This document shows positions 1 to 7,159 of a stretch of 13,212 nt of DNA, one piece after another. The stretch spans positions 1-13,212 of the forward strand of contig CALMVY010000238.1 of assembly GCA_937873245.1 (NCBI GenBank), in the 5' to 3' direction. Positions within the stretch are counted from its first letter, which is position 1. Each line of letters starts with the position of its first letter. A model generated the notes under the pieces. It was not told where the DNA came from. It ran no database searches and was given only the letters and a program-made list of their open reading frames with translations. The position numbers and the translations under genes were made by a program. Source of the DNA: an uncultured Arthrobacter sp. (GTDB taxonomy: Bacteria > Actinomycetota > Actinomycetes > Actinomycetales > Micrococcaceae).

Positions 1-7
1 GGCCAAC

Positions 8-1330
8 GTGCCCGCGGCAGGACAGACCGCACCGCGGCTCCGCAAGGCGGTCATCGTGGGTGGCAACCGCATTCCCTTTGCCCGGACCGGGGGCGCCTAC
101 ACCAAGTCCTCCAACCAGGACATGCTGACCGCGGCCCTGGACGGGCTCATTGCCCGCTTTGGGCTGCAGGACGAGCGCATCGGCGAGGTGGCCGCCGGGG
201 CCGTGCTCAAGCACTCCCGTGACTTCAACCTGACGCGCGAAGCGGTGCTCGGCTCCGCGCTCTCCGCAGAGACCCCCGCCTACGACCTGCAGCAGGCCTG
301 TGCCACCGGGCTGGAGACGGTCCTCGGCCTGGCCAACAAGATCAAGCTCGGCCAGATCGATTCGGCCATCGCCGGCGGCGTCGACTCAGCCTCGGACGCC
401 CCGATCGCCGTCAGCGAAGGCCTGCGGGAAGTGCTCCTGGACCTGAACCGCGCCAAGACGCTGCCGCAGCGGCTGCAGGTCCTCAGCCGGCTCCGGCCCA
501 AGGACCTCGCGCCCGATGCCCCCAACACGGGCGAACCGCGCACCGGCCTGTCCATGGGCGAGCACCAGGCGCTCACCACGGCCCAGTGGAAGATCACCCG
601 GGAGGCGCAGGATGAACTGGCCTTCCACAGCCACCGCAACCTCGCCGCCGCCTACGACGCCGGCTTCTTCGATGACCTGCTCACCCCGTACCGCGGCCTG
701 ACGCGTGATTCCAACCTGCGCGCGGACACCAGCCTCGAGAAGCTGGCCACCCTCAAGCCCGTTTTCGGCAAGAGCCTGGGTTCCGCGGCGACCATGACGG
801 CCGGCAACTCCACCCCGCTGACCGACGGCGCTTCCACCGTGCTGCTTGCCTCGGAGGAGTGGGCTGACGCCCACGACCTGCCCAAGCTGGCCACGGTCGT
901 GGACGGCGAGGCGGCGGCCGTCGACTTTGTCCACGGCAAGGACGGCCTCCTGATGGCTCCGGCGTTCGCCGTGCCGCGCCTGCTGGCCCGCAACGGGCTC
1001 AGCCTCGACGACATCGACTTCTTCGAAATCCACGAGGCCTTCGCCGGGACGGTGCTGAGCACCCTGGCCGCCTGGGAAGACGAGGAGTTCGGCCGCACCC
1101 GACTGGGCCTGGACGGAGCCTTCGGCAGCATCGACCGGTCCCGGCTCAACGTAAACGGGTCCTCCCTCGCAGCCGGCCACCCCTTCGCGGCCACCGGCGG
1201 ACGGATCGTCGCCTCCCTCGCGAAAATGCTGCACGCCAAGGGCCGCGTCGACGGCCGCCCGGCCCGCGGGCTCATCTCCATCTGCGCCGCCGGCGGCCAG
1301 GGCGTCGTCGCCATTCTCGAAGCACACTAG
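8..1330 (+). CDS. fadA2: acetyl-CoA C-acyltransferase (FadA2-type thiolase)
   Basis: This 440-residue thiolase catalyses CoA-dependent cleavage of 3-ketoacyl-CoA, or the reverse condensation, in the cytoplasm. The nucleophilic cysteine is C98 in LQQACATG. The base and acid residues are H342 in EIHEAFAG, H391 in the GHPFAATGGR block and C426 in CAAGGQG, so all catalytic elements are present. The start is GTG at position 8; length and N-terminus agree with mycobacterial FadA2 as I remember it, so the gene is probably complete although it begins at the window edge and its ribosome-binding site is cut off. The stop lies 9 bp before the fabG4-like gene, followed by the MaoC gene, the same set as the mycobacterial fadA2-fabG4-htdX locus. 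The thiolase assignment is certain; substrate chain length and direction are inferred. Confidence 0.93.
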   Translation: MPAAGQTAPRLRKAVIVGGNRIPFARTGGAYTKSSNQDMLTAALDGLIARFGLQDERIGEVAAGAVLKHSRDFNLTREAVLGSALSAETPAYDLQQACATGLETVLGLANKIKLGQIDSAIAGGVDSASDAPIAVSEGLREVLLDLNRAKTLPQRLQVLSRLRPKDLAPDAPNTGEPRTGLSMGEHQALTTAQWKITREAQDELAFHSHRNLAAAYDAGFFDDLLTPYRGLTRDSNLRADTSLEKLATLKPVFGKSLGSAATMTAGNSTPLTDGASTVLLASEEWADAHDLPKLATVVDGEAAAVDFVHGKDGLLMAPAFAVPRLLARNGLSLDDIDFFEIHEAFAGTVLSTLAAWEDEEFGRTRLGLDGAFGSIDRSRLNVNGSSLAAGHPFAATGGRIVASLAKMLHAKGRVDGRPARGLISICAAGGQGVVAILEAH

Positions 1331-1339
1331 GGGAATCCC

Positions 1340-2695
1340 ATGACCGACAAATACACCCAACTCGTGACCACGGGCCTGGGCCGGGACATCGCCAGGAAAC
1401 TGGGGCTGCCCCAGCCGGTGGTGTTGAGGCGCCACAACCCGGGACAGCCGCTCATTACCGGCCCCGTCCTGGTCCAGGGCACCGGCAGCGGCGCCGATGA
1501 ACTGGCCTCGACCCTGCTGTCCTGGAACCTCGACGTCCGCCGGCATGCGGTGCCCAAGGAAAAGCTCGGCGCCATCATCCTCGTGCTGGACGAACTGGCC
1601 CGCCCCGAGGACCTGGCGAAGCCGGTGCTCACGGCAGCCACCTCGCTCCGGGACCTGGCTCCCAACTCCCGCGTCATCACCGTGTCCCGCTCGGCGGCAG
1701 ATGCCGAGGACCCGGACGCTGCAGACCCCGCCGCCGCGGCGGCCCGCCAGGGAGTGGACGGGCTCCTCCGCTCGCTCGCCAAGGAGCTCCGTGCCGGTGC
1801 CACCGCGAACGGCATCCTGCTCGCCGGCGGCGCCGGCACCACCAGTCCCAGCACACTCGGCGCGCTCCGGTTCTTCCTCTCCGGCCGTTCCGCGTTCGTT
1901 GACGGCCAGTTCCTCACGGTCAGTTCCGTCGATGGGCAACTGCCTGCCGACGCCGAGAAGCCGCTGGCGGGCAAGGTCGCCGTCGTGACCGGTGCGGCGC
2001 GCGGAATCGGCGCCGCGATTGCACGCACCCTTTACCGGGACGGCGCCACGGTCGTCGTCGTCGATATCCCGGCGGCCGGGGACCACCTTGCGACGGTGGC
2101 CAACGAGGTGCACGGCACGGCCCTGCAGTTGGATATCAGCCGTGAGGACGCCGGGCAGCGGATCATCGACCACGCCGTCGAACGCCACGGCCACCTGGAC
2201 ATCGTGATCCACAACGCCGGCATCACCCGGGACAAGCTGCTGGCCAACATGGACCAGGGCCGCTGGGACTCCGTCATCGCGGTCAACATCGCCGCGCAGC
2301 TGCGGATCAACGAGGCCCTGCTCGCCTCGGAGCATTTCCGGAACTCGCCGCGGATCGTCTCCGTCGCCTCCACCAGCGGCATAGCCGGCAACCGCGGCCA
2401 GACCAACTATGCCGCCTCGAAGGGTGGTGTGATGGGCATGGTCCGGGCCACGGCACCGCTCATCGGCAGGCACGGCGGTTCCATCAACGCCGTCGCCCCC
2501 GGCTTCATCGAAACCGAGATGACCGCGAAGATCCCGTTCGCCACCCGCGAGATCGCGCGCAGGCTGAACTCCCTGCAGCAGGGTGGTCGGCCGGGCGACG
2601 TTGCCGAAGCCATCGCCTTCCTGGCCAGCGACGCAGCCGGCGGCATCTCCGGCGAGGTAGTGCGCGTCTGCGGGCAGAACCTGGTGGGGGCATGA
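1340..2695 (+). CDS. fabG4: two-domain 3-oxoacyl-(ACP/CoA) reductase, FabG4 type
   Basis: This 451-residue protein is a high-molecular-weight FabG that reduces 3-ketoacyl thioesters to 3-hydroxyacyl thioesters. Residues 1 to about 205 form the degenerate N-terminal Rossmann-like domain seen in FabG4 and carry no catalytic tetrad. Residues 210-451 are a complete short-chain dehydrogenase: cofactor loop TGAARGIG (217-224), NAGIT, N316, S344, Y357 and K361. D242 at the end of the second beta strand, where NADPH enzymes usually carry a basic or small residue, suggests NADH use, as known for mycobacterial FabG4. The tetrad sits three residues before that of the 454-residue mycobacterial protein as I recall it. 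ATG at 1340 has an AGGGGAA ribosome-binding site and lies 9 bp after the thiolase stop. Its TGA overlaps the next ATG. Family and reaction are secure; the physiological substrate is inferred. Confidence 0.92.
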   Translation: MTDKYTQLVTTGLGRDIARKLGLPQPVVLRRHNPGQPLITGPVLVQGTGSGADELASTLLSWNLDVRRHAVPKEKLGAIILVLDELARPEDLAKPVLTAATSLRDLAPNSRVITVSRSAADAEDPDAADPAAAAARQGVDGLLRSLAKELRAGATANGILLAGGAGTTSPSTLGALRFFLSGRSAFVDGQFLTVSSVDGQLPADAEKPLAGKVAVVTGAARGIGAAIARTLYRDGATVVVVDIPAAGDHLATVANEVHGTALQLDISREDAGQRIIDHAVERHGHLDIVIHNAGITRDKLLANMDQGRWDSVIAVNIAAQLRINEALLASEHFRNSPRIVSVASTSGIAGNRGQTNYAASKGGVMGMVRATAPLIGRHGGSINAVAPGFIETEMTAKIPFATREIARRLNSLQQGGRPGDVAEAIAFLASDAAGGISGEVVRVCGQNLVGA

Positions 2696-3603
2696 CCCTT
2701 TCCGGGCCCGTCATCCTGGGCGAGATGCCGTCGCTGTCAAAGTTGTACGTCAACGCGGCAGCCACGGCCGCCCGCCGCCGGGTTTTGGGCACCCATGCGG
2801 GCAACGGGCTCCCCGAAACGCGGCACGAGGTCCGCGGTGTGAAGGCGGCGGTGGAGAACCTCACGGCGTACCAGCACCTGATCGGCGAGACGGCGAGCGA
2901 TGTGCTGCCGGCGGGCTTCATCCATGCCCTGGCATTCCCGCTGGCCATGAGCGTGATGAACCGGGATGACTTCCCCCTGCCGCTGCTGGGGATGATCCAT
3001 CTGGAGAACCACGTGGTGCAGTCCGCGCCCCTCCTTTTCACGGAGGCCCTGGACATCCTTGCGTGGACGGAGAACCTGCGCGGGCACCGGTCCGGCACCC
3101 AGCTGGACCTCGTCACGGAGGTTCGCCGCACGGGGGAGGACGCCGTCCGCTGGCGCGGCGTCTCAAGCTACCTGGCCAAAGGCGTGTTCCTGCCCGGCAT
3201 CGACAAGCCGACAGCTGCTTCGGTGCCGGGCGGGTTCAAGGCGCCGGACCCCACGGCGCTGTGGCAGCTGGGCGTGGACACGGGGCGTGCCTACGCCGCA
3301 GTGTCCGGCGACTTCAACCCGATCCACCTGAGCGTCCTCTCGGCCAAGGCCCTGGGGCTGCGCCGGTCGATCGCGCACGGCATGTATCTGGCGTCCAGGG
3401 CACTGGCGGATGTGGGCGCCGCCAAGGGCGAGGCATTCAGCTGGGATGTGTCCTTCGAGGCGCCGGTGTTCCTGCCGGCCCGCGTGGCGCTGGACATCAG
3501 CACCACGCAGGACACCGAGGGTGCCTGGCAGCGCTCCGGCTACGTCGCCTGGAACCCGCGTTCCGGTCGCAAGCACTTCAGCGGATCGGTGGCGGCGCTT
3601 TAG
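2692..3603 (+). CDS. htdX: MaoC-family (R)-specific enoyl/3-hydroxyacyl hydratase-dehydratase, HtdX type
   Basis: This 303-residue protein is a MaoC-like double-hotdog hydratase that interconverts (R)-3-hydroxyacyl and trans-2-enoyl thioesters. The hydratase 2 motif is in the C-terminal half: D207, N209 and H212 in SGDFNPIH, followed by the IAHGM block with H229. The N-terminal half (about residues 40-175) looks like a second hotdog fold without an active-site motif, as in double-hotdog members. The ATG at 2692 shares ATGA with the fabG4 stop, so translation is probably coupled. With the ketoreductase and thiolase upstream it supplies the dehydration or hydration step of an acyl cycle. No acyl-CoA dehydrogenase or enoyl reductase is visible; in mycobacteria fadE5 adjoins fadA2, and here it could lie before position 1. 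A strong hairpin follows 18 bp after the stop. The MaoC assignment is firm; the htdX label rests on gene order. Confidence 0.88.
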   Translation: MTLSGPVILGEMPSLSKLYVNAAATAARRRVLGTHAGNGLPETRHEVRGVKAAVENLTAYQHLIGETASDVLPAGFIHALAFPLAMSVMNRDDFPLPLLGMIHLENHVVQSAPLLFTEALDILAWTENLRGHRSGTQLDLVTEVRRTGEDAVRWRGVSSYLAKGVFLPGIDKPTAASVPGGFKAPDPTALWQLGVDTGRAYAAVSGDFNPIHLSVLSAKALGLRRSIAHGMYLASRALADVGAAKGEAFSWDVSFEAPVFLPARVALDISTTQDTEGAWQRSGYVAWNPRSGRKHFSGSVAAL

Positions 3604-3621
3604 CCCTGCCGGCTGCAGCAG

Positions 3622-3666
3622 ACGACGGCGGTGTCCGCCCCGGGATGGGGCGGACACCGCCGTCGT
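3622..3666. terminator. perfect 20-bp hairpin, probable bidirectional terminator
   Basis: Arms 3622-3641 and 3647-3666 are exact reverse complements of 20 bp around a 5-nt loop GGGAT, and are about 75% G+C. The hairpin lies 18 bp after the htdX stop and 55 bp beyond the end of the convergent FUSC gene. No T-tract follows on either strand, which is common for actinobacterial terminators. The position between two convergent operons supports termination in both directions. Confidence 0.82.
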
Positions 3667-3721
3667 AGTCTGTGCGTGTTCCGCGTGAGTGCCTGGGGCC
3701 GCAGCCGGGCGCGTCCGGTCG

Positions 3722-4855
3722 CTACTTGCTGCTGTCCGCCGAGGACTTCACCACCCGCAGCATCCGGTGCAGGCTCAACAGGATCGATTCGACGGCGCTG
3801 GGGGCATCAGTAGCCGCTTCCTCGGCGCCAACGCGTGCCGTCAGGGCCTTGACGGTGGCGTCGGCCTCCCCGCTCAGCTCCGACTGCCGCTCCGCGCTCT
3901 CCGTCTCGACCGCCTCCAGGACGTCGCCGACCGCGGCCATGGCGTCAGCGAGCGGCACAGCGTAATCATCCGGCACCACAAAAGGAATGTCCTTGGCCCA
4001 GATGACGTCCGAGAGCACCTGCGTGACGTCCTGGACGTGGAAGGTTATCCGTTCCAGGTCCCGGAGGTTGCGGTAGTCCAGCTCGACGTCCCGCGGATGG
4101 AGCCGGCGTCTGGGGTTGGCCTGCCGGCTGGCGTCCGCCTTCTCCACCGCCAGGCGGACGGAACGCGCTGACGCTTCGAGGGCGCCGGACCGCTTGGACC
4201 AGTCTTCGTGTTCCGGCGGCCAGCTCTCCTTCAGCGCCTTGGCCATGTCCCATAGTTGCTGGGCGAGCGCGAGGCGCAGTTCGGCGATGCTGAGCTCGGC
4301 GGCGCGGAAGTGCAGCGGCGGGAACACCAGCAGGTTCACGAGGATTCCCACCGTGACCCCGGCCGCCATTTGAAGGAGGTAGCCGAAGGAGAACTGGTCC
4401 GGGTTGTGGCCGCCGACCAGCAGGACCAGGAGGGCCGCCGTCGGGATCCAGTCGCGGCCCGCGCCGATCTTGGGGAGTCCGGCGAGGATGACGCCGAAAG
4501 CCATCACGACGCCGACCGTCAGCGGTGTCGGGCTGCCGAGAACGAACAGCACAAAAGCCAGCCCCACCCCGATGGCGAGCCCCGCGAGCGTCTGCACCCC
4601 CTGCTTCATGGAGCCGGCGACGTTCTCGTACATCGCCACAAGGGCGCCCAGCGGGGCGTAGTAGGGGTAGTCGGCCGCGGAGCCGGGCATGAACGGTGCG
4701 ATTGCGAAGGAAATGCCCGCGGCCAGCCCTGCTTTCAGGGCCAGCTGCAGCCGGGGCCACAGCAGCGCCGAGCGGACGTTGCCGGCCGCGATCCGCCAGA
4801 GCCGCCGGGGCAGGGAAGGGCCGCCGGTGTGCGTGGCCTCGTCTGTAGTTGTCAC
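3722..4855 (-). CDS. FUSC / aromatic acid exporter-like inner membrane protein
   Basis: With the GTG at 4855 as start the protein has 377 residues. The N-terminal half has about six hydrophobic segments (near 40-56, 65-76, 87-107, 112-128, 137-148 and 158-178), containing YYAPLGALVAMYENVAGSMKQG and a VGILVNLLVF segment typical of fusaric-acid-resistance/ArAE-like transporters. The remaining 190 residues are charged and helical, probably a cytoplasmic domain. Such proteins are thought to export aromatic acids; the substrate here is unknown. It follows the hydroquinone reductase-like gene by 68 bp on the same strand, which fits a role with aromatic compounds. Start choice: TTG 4891 and GTG 4864 are in frame but have no ribosome-binding site, whereas GTG 4855 lies 7 nt after a TAGGGT box with a TTGTCG hexamer 17 bp further upstream. 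The family is likely, the function inferred, the start uncertain. Confidence 0.82.
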   Translation of the reverse strand: MTTTDEATHTGGPSLPRRLWRIAAGNVRSALLWPRLQLALKAGLAAGISFAIAPFMPGSAADYPYYAPLGALVAMYENVAGSMKQGVQTLAGLAIGVGLAFVLFVLGSPTPLTVGVVMAFGVILAGLPKIGAGRDWIPTAALLVLLVGGHNPDQFSFGYLLQMAAGVTVGILVNLLVFPPLHFRAAELSIAELRLALAQQLWDMAKALKESWPPEHEDWSKRSGALEASARSVRLAVEKADASRQANPRRRLHPRDVELDYRNLRDLERITFHVQDVTQVLSDVIWAKDIPFVVPDDYAVPLADAMAAVGDVLEAVETESAERQSELSGEADATVKALTARVGAEEAATDAPSAVESILLSLHRMLRVVKSSADSSK

Positions 4856-4862
4856 CCGGTTC

Positions 4863-4891
4863 ACCCTAGGGCGGGGACGTTGCTGCGACAA
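4863..4891 (-). promoter_or_regulatory. probable leaderless promoter of the FUSC gene
   Basis: On the minus strand TTGTCG (4886-4891) and TAGGGT (4863-4868) are separated by exactly 17 bp, a SigA-like arrangement. The GTG at 4853-4855 follows the second hexamer after 7 nt (GAACCGG), so transcription would start at or next to the start codon. The TTG at 4891, an alternative start, would then belong to the -35 element. Confidence 0.5.
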
Positions 4892-4923
4892 CTGGACGAA
4901 CCCGCGGCCCGGCCCCCTGCGGT

Positions 4924-5988
4924 TTAGTCCGCCCCGTGCCCGGGAGCGACTTCTTCCCCGGCCCGGACGGGGCCCGGCGGGGTTCCGTCGCCGAAGGGGC
5001 GGCCTCCCAGCGCTTCCCGGCCGTGCGCGCTCAGCCAGTTGCCCAGCTCCGGCCCCGCGGGAACGATCCCGGTGGGGTTGATGTCCTCGTGGACGATGTA
5101 ATAGTGCTGCTTGATCTGCACGAAGTCGGTGGTGTCGCCGAACCCGGGGGTCTGGAACAGGTCGCGGGCGTAGGCCCAGAGCGCGGGCATCTCACTGAGT
5201 TTCTGCCGGTTGCACTTGAAGTGCCCGTGGTAGACCGTGTCGAACCGTGCCAGCGTCGTGAAGAGCCGGACGTCGGCCTCCGTGATGGAATCTCCCACGA
5301 GGTACCGCTGGCCGGTGAGGCGCTCCTCCAGCCAGTCCAGGGCGGTCCAGAGCCTGCTGTAGGCGGCATCATAGGCGTCCTGGGATCCGGCGAAACCGCA
5401 GCGGTACACGCCGTTGTTCACCTCGGTGAAGACCCGCTTGTTGACCGCGTCGATCTCCCCGCGCAGCGCCTCGGGGTACAGCTCCGGCGCGCCCGGACGG
5501 TGGTATTCGGTCCACTCGGTGGAGAAGTCCAGGGTGATCTGCGGGAAGTTGTTGGTCACCACCTGGCCGCTGGCGACGTCGACGATCGCCGGAACGGTGA
5601 TGCCGCGCGGATAGTCCGGGAACCGGCGGAAGTATGCCTCCTGGATCCGCTCGATCCCGAGCACTGGGTCCTTGCCGCCGGGATCCAGGTCAAAAGTCCA
5701 GGAACGTGCATCGTGGGTGGGTCCGGGCTGGCCAAGGGAGATGACGTCCTCGAGGCCCAGCAGCCGCCGCACGATCACGGTCCGGTTGGCCCACGGGCAG
5801 GCGCGGGCCGCGATCAGCCGGTAGCGTCCCGGCTCGACCGGCCAGCCGGGCTCACCGTTCCGGCCGGGGGCGCCGTCGCGGGTGATCCGGTCCTCGATGT
5901 AGTTGGTGTCCCGGGTGAACTCCTCGCCGCCGGTGACATAGGCACCCTTCGTGCTGAATCCGGGGTCGTCCGTGTGTGTTTGGCTCAT
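4924..5988 (-). CDS. Xi-class thiol S-transferase, glutathionyl-hydroquinone reductase family (probably mycothiol-dependent)
   Basis: This 354-residue cytoplasmic protein belongs to the Xi-class GST family (E. coli YqjG, yeast Ecm4, PcpF), which reduces thiol-conjugated hydroquinones. The active-site motif is ARACPWANRT with C64 as nucleophile. Other family blocks are VPAIVD (132-137), NNGVYRCGFA (191-200) and the C-terminal helical domain with YLVGDSITEADVRLFTTLARFD (229-250). At 146-151 it reads NNFPQI, whereas the glutathione-using relatives have NNES(S/A)EI, whose Glu-Ser pair holds the gamma-glutamyl group. Actinobacteria make mycothiol instead of glutathione, so mycothiol is the likely co-substrate. 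ATG 5988 lies 9 bp after the stop of the M50 gene and has only a weak ribosome-binding site, but a TANNNT box is 6 nt upstream. The family is firm; the thiol and quinone substrates are inferred. Confidence 0.9.
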   Translation of the reverse strand: MSQTHTDDPGFSTKGAYVTGGEEFTRDTNYIEDRITRDGAPGRNGEPGWPVEPGRYRLIAARACPWANRTVIVRRLLGLEDVISLGQPGPTHDARSWTFDLDPGGKDPVLGIERIQEAYFRRFPDYPRGITVPAIVDVASGQVVTNNFPQITLDFSTEWTEYHRPGAPELYPEALRGEIDAVNKRVFTEVNNGVYRCGFAGSQDAYDAAYSRLWTALDWLEERLTGQRYLVGDSITEADVRLFTTLARFDTVYHGHFKCNRQKLSEMPALWAYARDLFQTPGFGDTTDFVQIKQHYYIVHEDINPTGIVPAGPELGNWLSAHGREALGGRPFGDGTPPGPVRAGEEVAPGHGAD

Positions 5989-5994
5989 GGTCCC

Positions 5995-6000
5995 AGCCTA
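5995..6000 (-). promoter_or_regulatory. candidate -10 box (TAGGCT) for a leaderless start, overlapping a stop codon
   Basis: TAGGCT on the minus strand ends 6 nt before ATG 5988. Its TAG is the stop codon of the M50 gene. No -35-like hexamer is seen at 16-18 bp, so this may be an internal promoter or chance. Confidence 0.3.
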
Positions 6001-6777
6001 TGCCGGGGTGCCGCCGGGGACCTGCCACTGTGGCTGCTGCAGTGTCGCGAAGACCTGCGACAACGGTTGCCAGGCGAACCACCAGGCGGCACCGACGACG
6101 GCGGCGAACAGGACGATCCACACTGCAGCGGGGATGCGGGTGGCCCGGGACAGCAGGTAGGCGTCCGACGTCGCCAGCCGGTCCCGGCGCCGCAGGTGCA
6201 CGGTGGCAAGCTTGCCGAGGTCCCGTACAGCGGCCACCAGGAGCGCCAGGCCGAGCACGATCATGACATGGCCGTTGAATTCCGGCGGGACGAACAGCAC
6301 GAGCAGGACGGCGGCCAGGACCGCGGCCGCGGTGATGAGCAGCCCGATGCCGTTGCGGATGAACAGAAACGAGGCAAGCAGGATAAGGGTCCCGAGCGAC
6401 ATCGCCGCCGGGCCCCAACCGTTGAAGCCGCTCCAGACCATGGCGGCGCCGACGACAGCCGGCACCGGATAGCCCCAGAACGTGGACCAGACGGCAGCCA
6501 GGGGGCGCCTGCTGTAAGTGGTGGTGGTGCCCGAGTGGTCCAGGCCCAGGCGGATACCGCCGACGCGCTGTCCGGTCATGAGCGCGGCGAAGGCGTGGCC
6601 GAGTTCGTGGGTCACGGTAGCCAGAAGTCCGAAGTACCGCCAAGTCACCCGCGGCAGGGCGAGCGCGACGGCGAGGAGGATCACCAGGGCGAGTTCGGTG
6701 CCGGTGACGAGCGGGACCGGGGACTGGGTGAATCCGGCGGCGATCCGGTTCCACCAGGTCTCGGCAGCGTTCGTCAT
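5998..6777 (-). CDS. M50B-like membrane zinc metallopeptidase
   Basis: This 259-residue polytopic protein contains a zinc-protease motif, H57-E58-L-G-H61, inside a hydrophobic segment (about 47-66), as in site-2-type intramembrane proteases. The block HAFAALMTGQRVGGIRLGLD and HSGTTT after it, and WGYPVPAVVG near 101-110, fit the M50B-like family. About five further hydrophobic segments follow (near 125-142, 146-163, 170-186 and 217-235 among them). The canonical NPxPxxPLDG third-ligand motif of classical M50 proteases is not present, so activity is plausible but unproven. The ATG at 6777 has a GGAG ribosome-binding site 6 nt upstream and overlaps the TGA of the zinc-finger gene as ATGA, implying translational coupling. 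The longer open frame up to 6882 is only overlap with that gene. Its substrate is unknown; a membrane-bound regulator is possible but none is encoded here. Confidence 0.85.
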   Translation of the reverse strand: MTNAAETWWNRIAAGFTQSPVPLVTGTELALVILLAVALALPRVTWRYFGLLATVTHELGHAFAALMTGQRVGGIRLGLDHSGTTTTYSRRPLAAVWSTFWGYPVPAVVGAAMVWSGFNGWGPAAMSLGTLILLASFLFIRNGIGLLITAAAVLAAVLLVLFVPPEFNGHVMIVLGLALLVAAVRDLGKLATVHLRRRDRLATSDAYLLSRATRIPAAVWIVLFAAVVGAAWWFAWQPLSQVFATLQQPQWQVPGGTPA

Positions 6778-7151
6778 GCCCTGCTCCGCGCAGGTGATCC
6801 TGCGGGACCGGCACTGTGCCGGATGCAATAGGGGGTCCACGGCCTGGCCTCCAGCCGGCCCTCGGCGATCTCGTCCCTGCACACGGCGCAGATGCCGTAG
6901 GTGCCGGCATCGATCCGTGCCAGGGCAGCCTCGATCTGGGCCAGGCCCTCCCGGCTTTGGTCCAGCAGGGCCGAGGCCTGGGAGAGTTCAAACGCGATGG
7001 TCGCGCCCTCGGGATCGTGTTCGTCGTCGACATTGGAGTCCTGCCGGGCGGCATTCACCGCGGTAATGTCCCGGCGAAGCGCGGGCAGGAGTGCAAGTTT
7101 TCGGTGGCGCTCCTCCTGGAGGAGAATGCGGAACCGTTCGACGTCGACCAT
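6774..7151 (-). CDS. DksA/TraR-family zinc-finger protein
   Basis: This 125-residue protein has the layout of small DksA/TraR-like proteins. Residues 1-80 form two helices with coiled-coil character, and a C-terminal zinc finger begins with DAGTYGICAVC. The likely ligands are C88, C91, C109 and H112, so the last cysteine of the usual C4 finger is histidine in CIRH. RLEARPWTPYC between the pairs is typical. Family members bind RNA polymerase through the secondary channel or are associated with stress responses; this protein's target is unknown. It is the first gene of the minus-strand cluster and overlaps the M50 gene by 4 bp. ATG 7151 has no clear Shine-Dalgarno, but a TAGCCT box lies 8 nt upstream. 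The frame stays open far upstream, antisense to the hemerythrin gene, and that extension is rejected. Confidence 0.88.
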   Translation of the reverse strand: MVDVERFRILLQEERHRKLALLPALRRDITAVNAARQDSNVDDEHDPEGATIAFELSQASALLDQSREGLAQIEAALARIDAGTYGICAVCRDEIAEGRLEARPWTPYCIRHSAGPAGSPARSRA

Positions 7152-7159
7152 AGGCTGCA

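Noticed and set aside
386..2473. Minus-strand open frame of 695 codons
   Set aside because: It lies antisense to the thiolase and FabG4 genes, both with full catalytic motifs; its composition (rich in G, A, R, V, D, Q) is the usual shadow of GC-rich codon bias.
4936..6831. Plus-strand open frame of 631 codons
   Set aside because: It is antisense to the hydroquinone reductase and M50 genes, which have clear family motifs, and encodes no recognisable domain.
6778..6882. Longer N-terminus for the M50 protein
   Set aside because: The extra 35 residues overlap the zinc-finger coding region in another frame and lack membrane or family features; ATG 6777 has a GGAG site.
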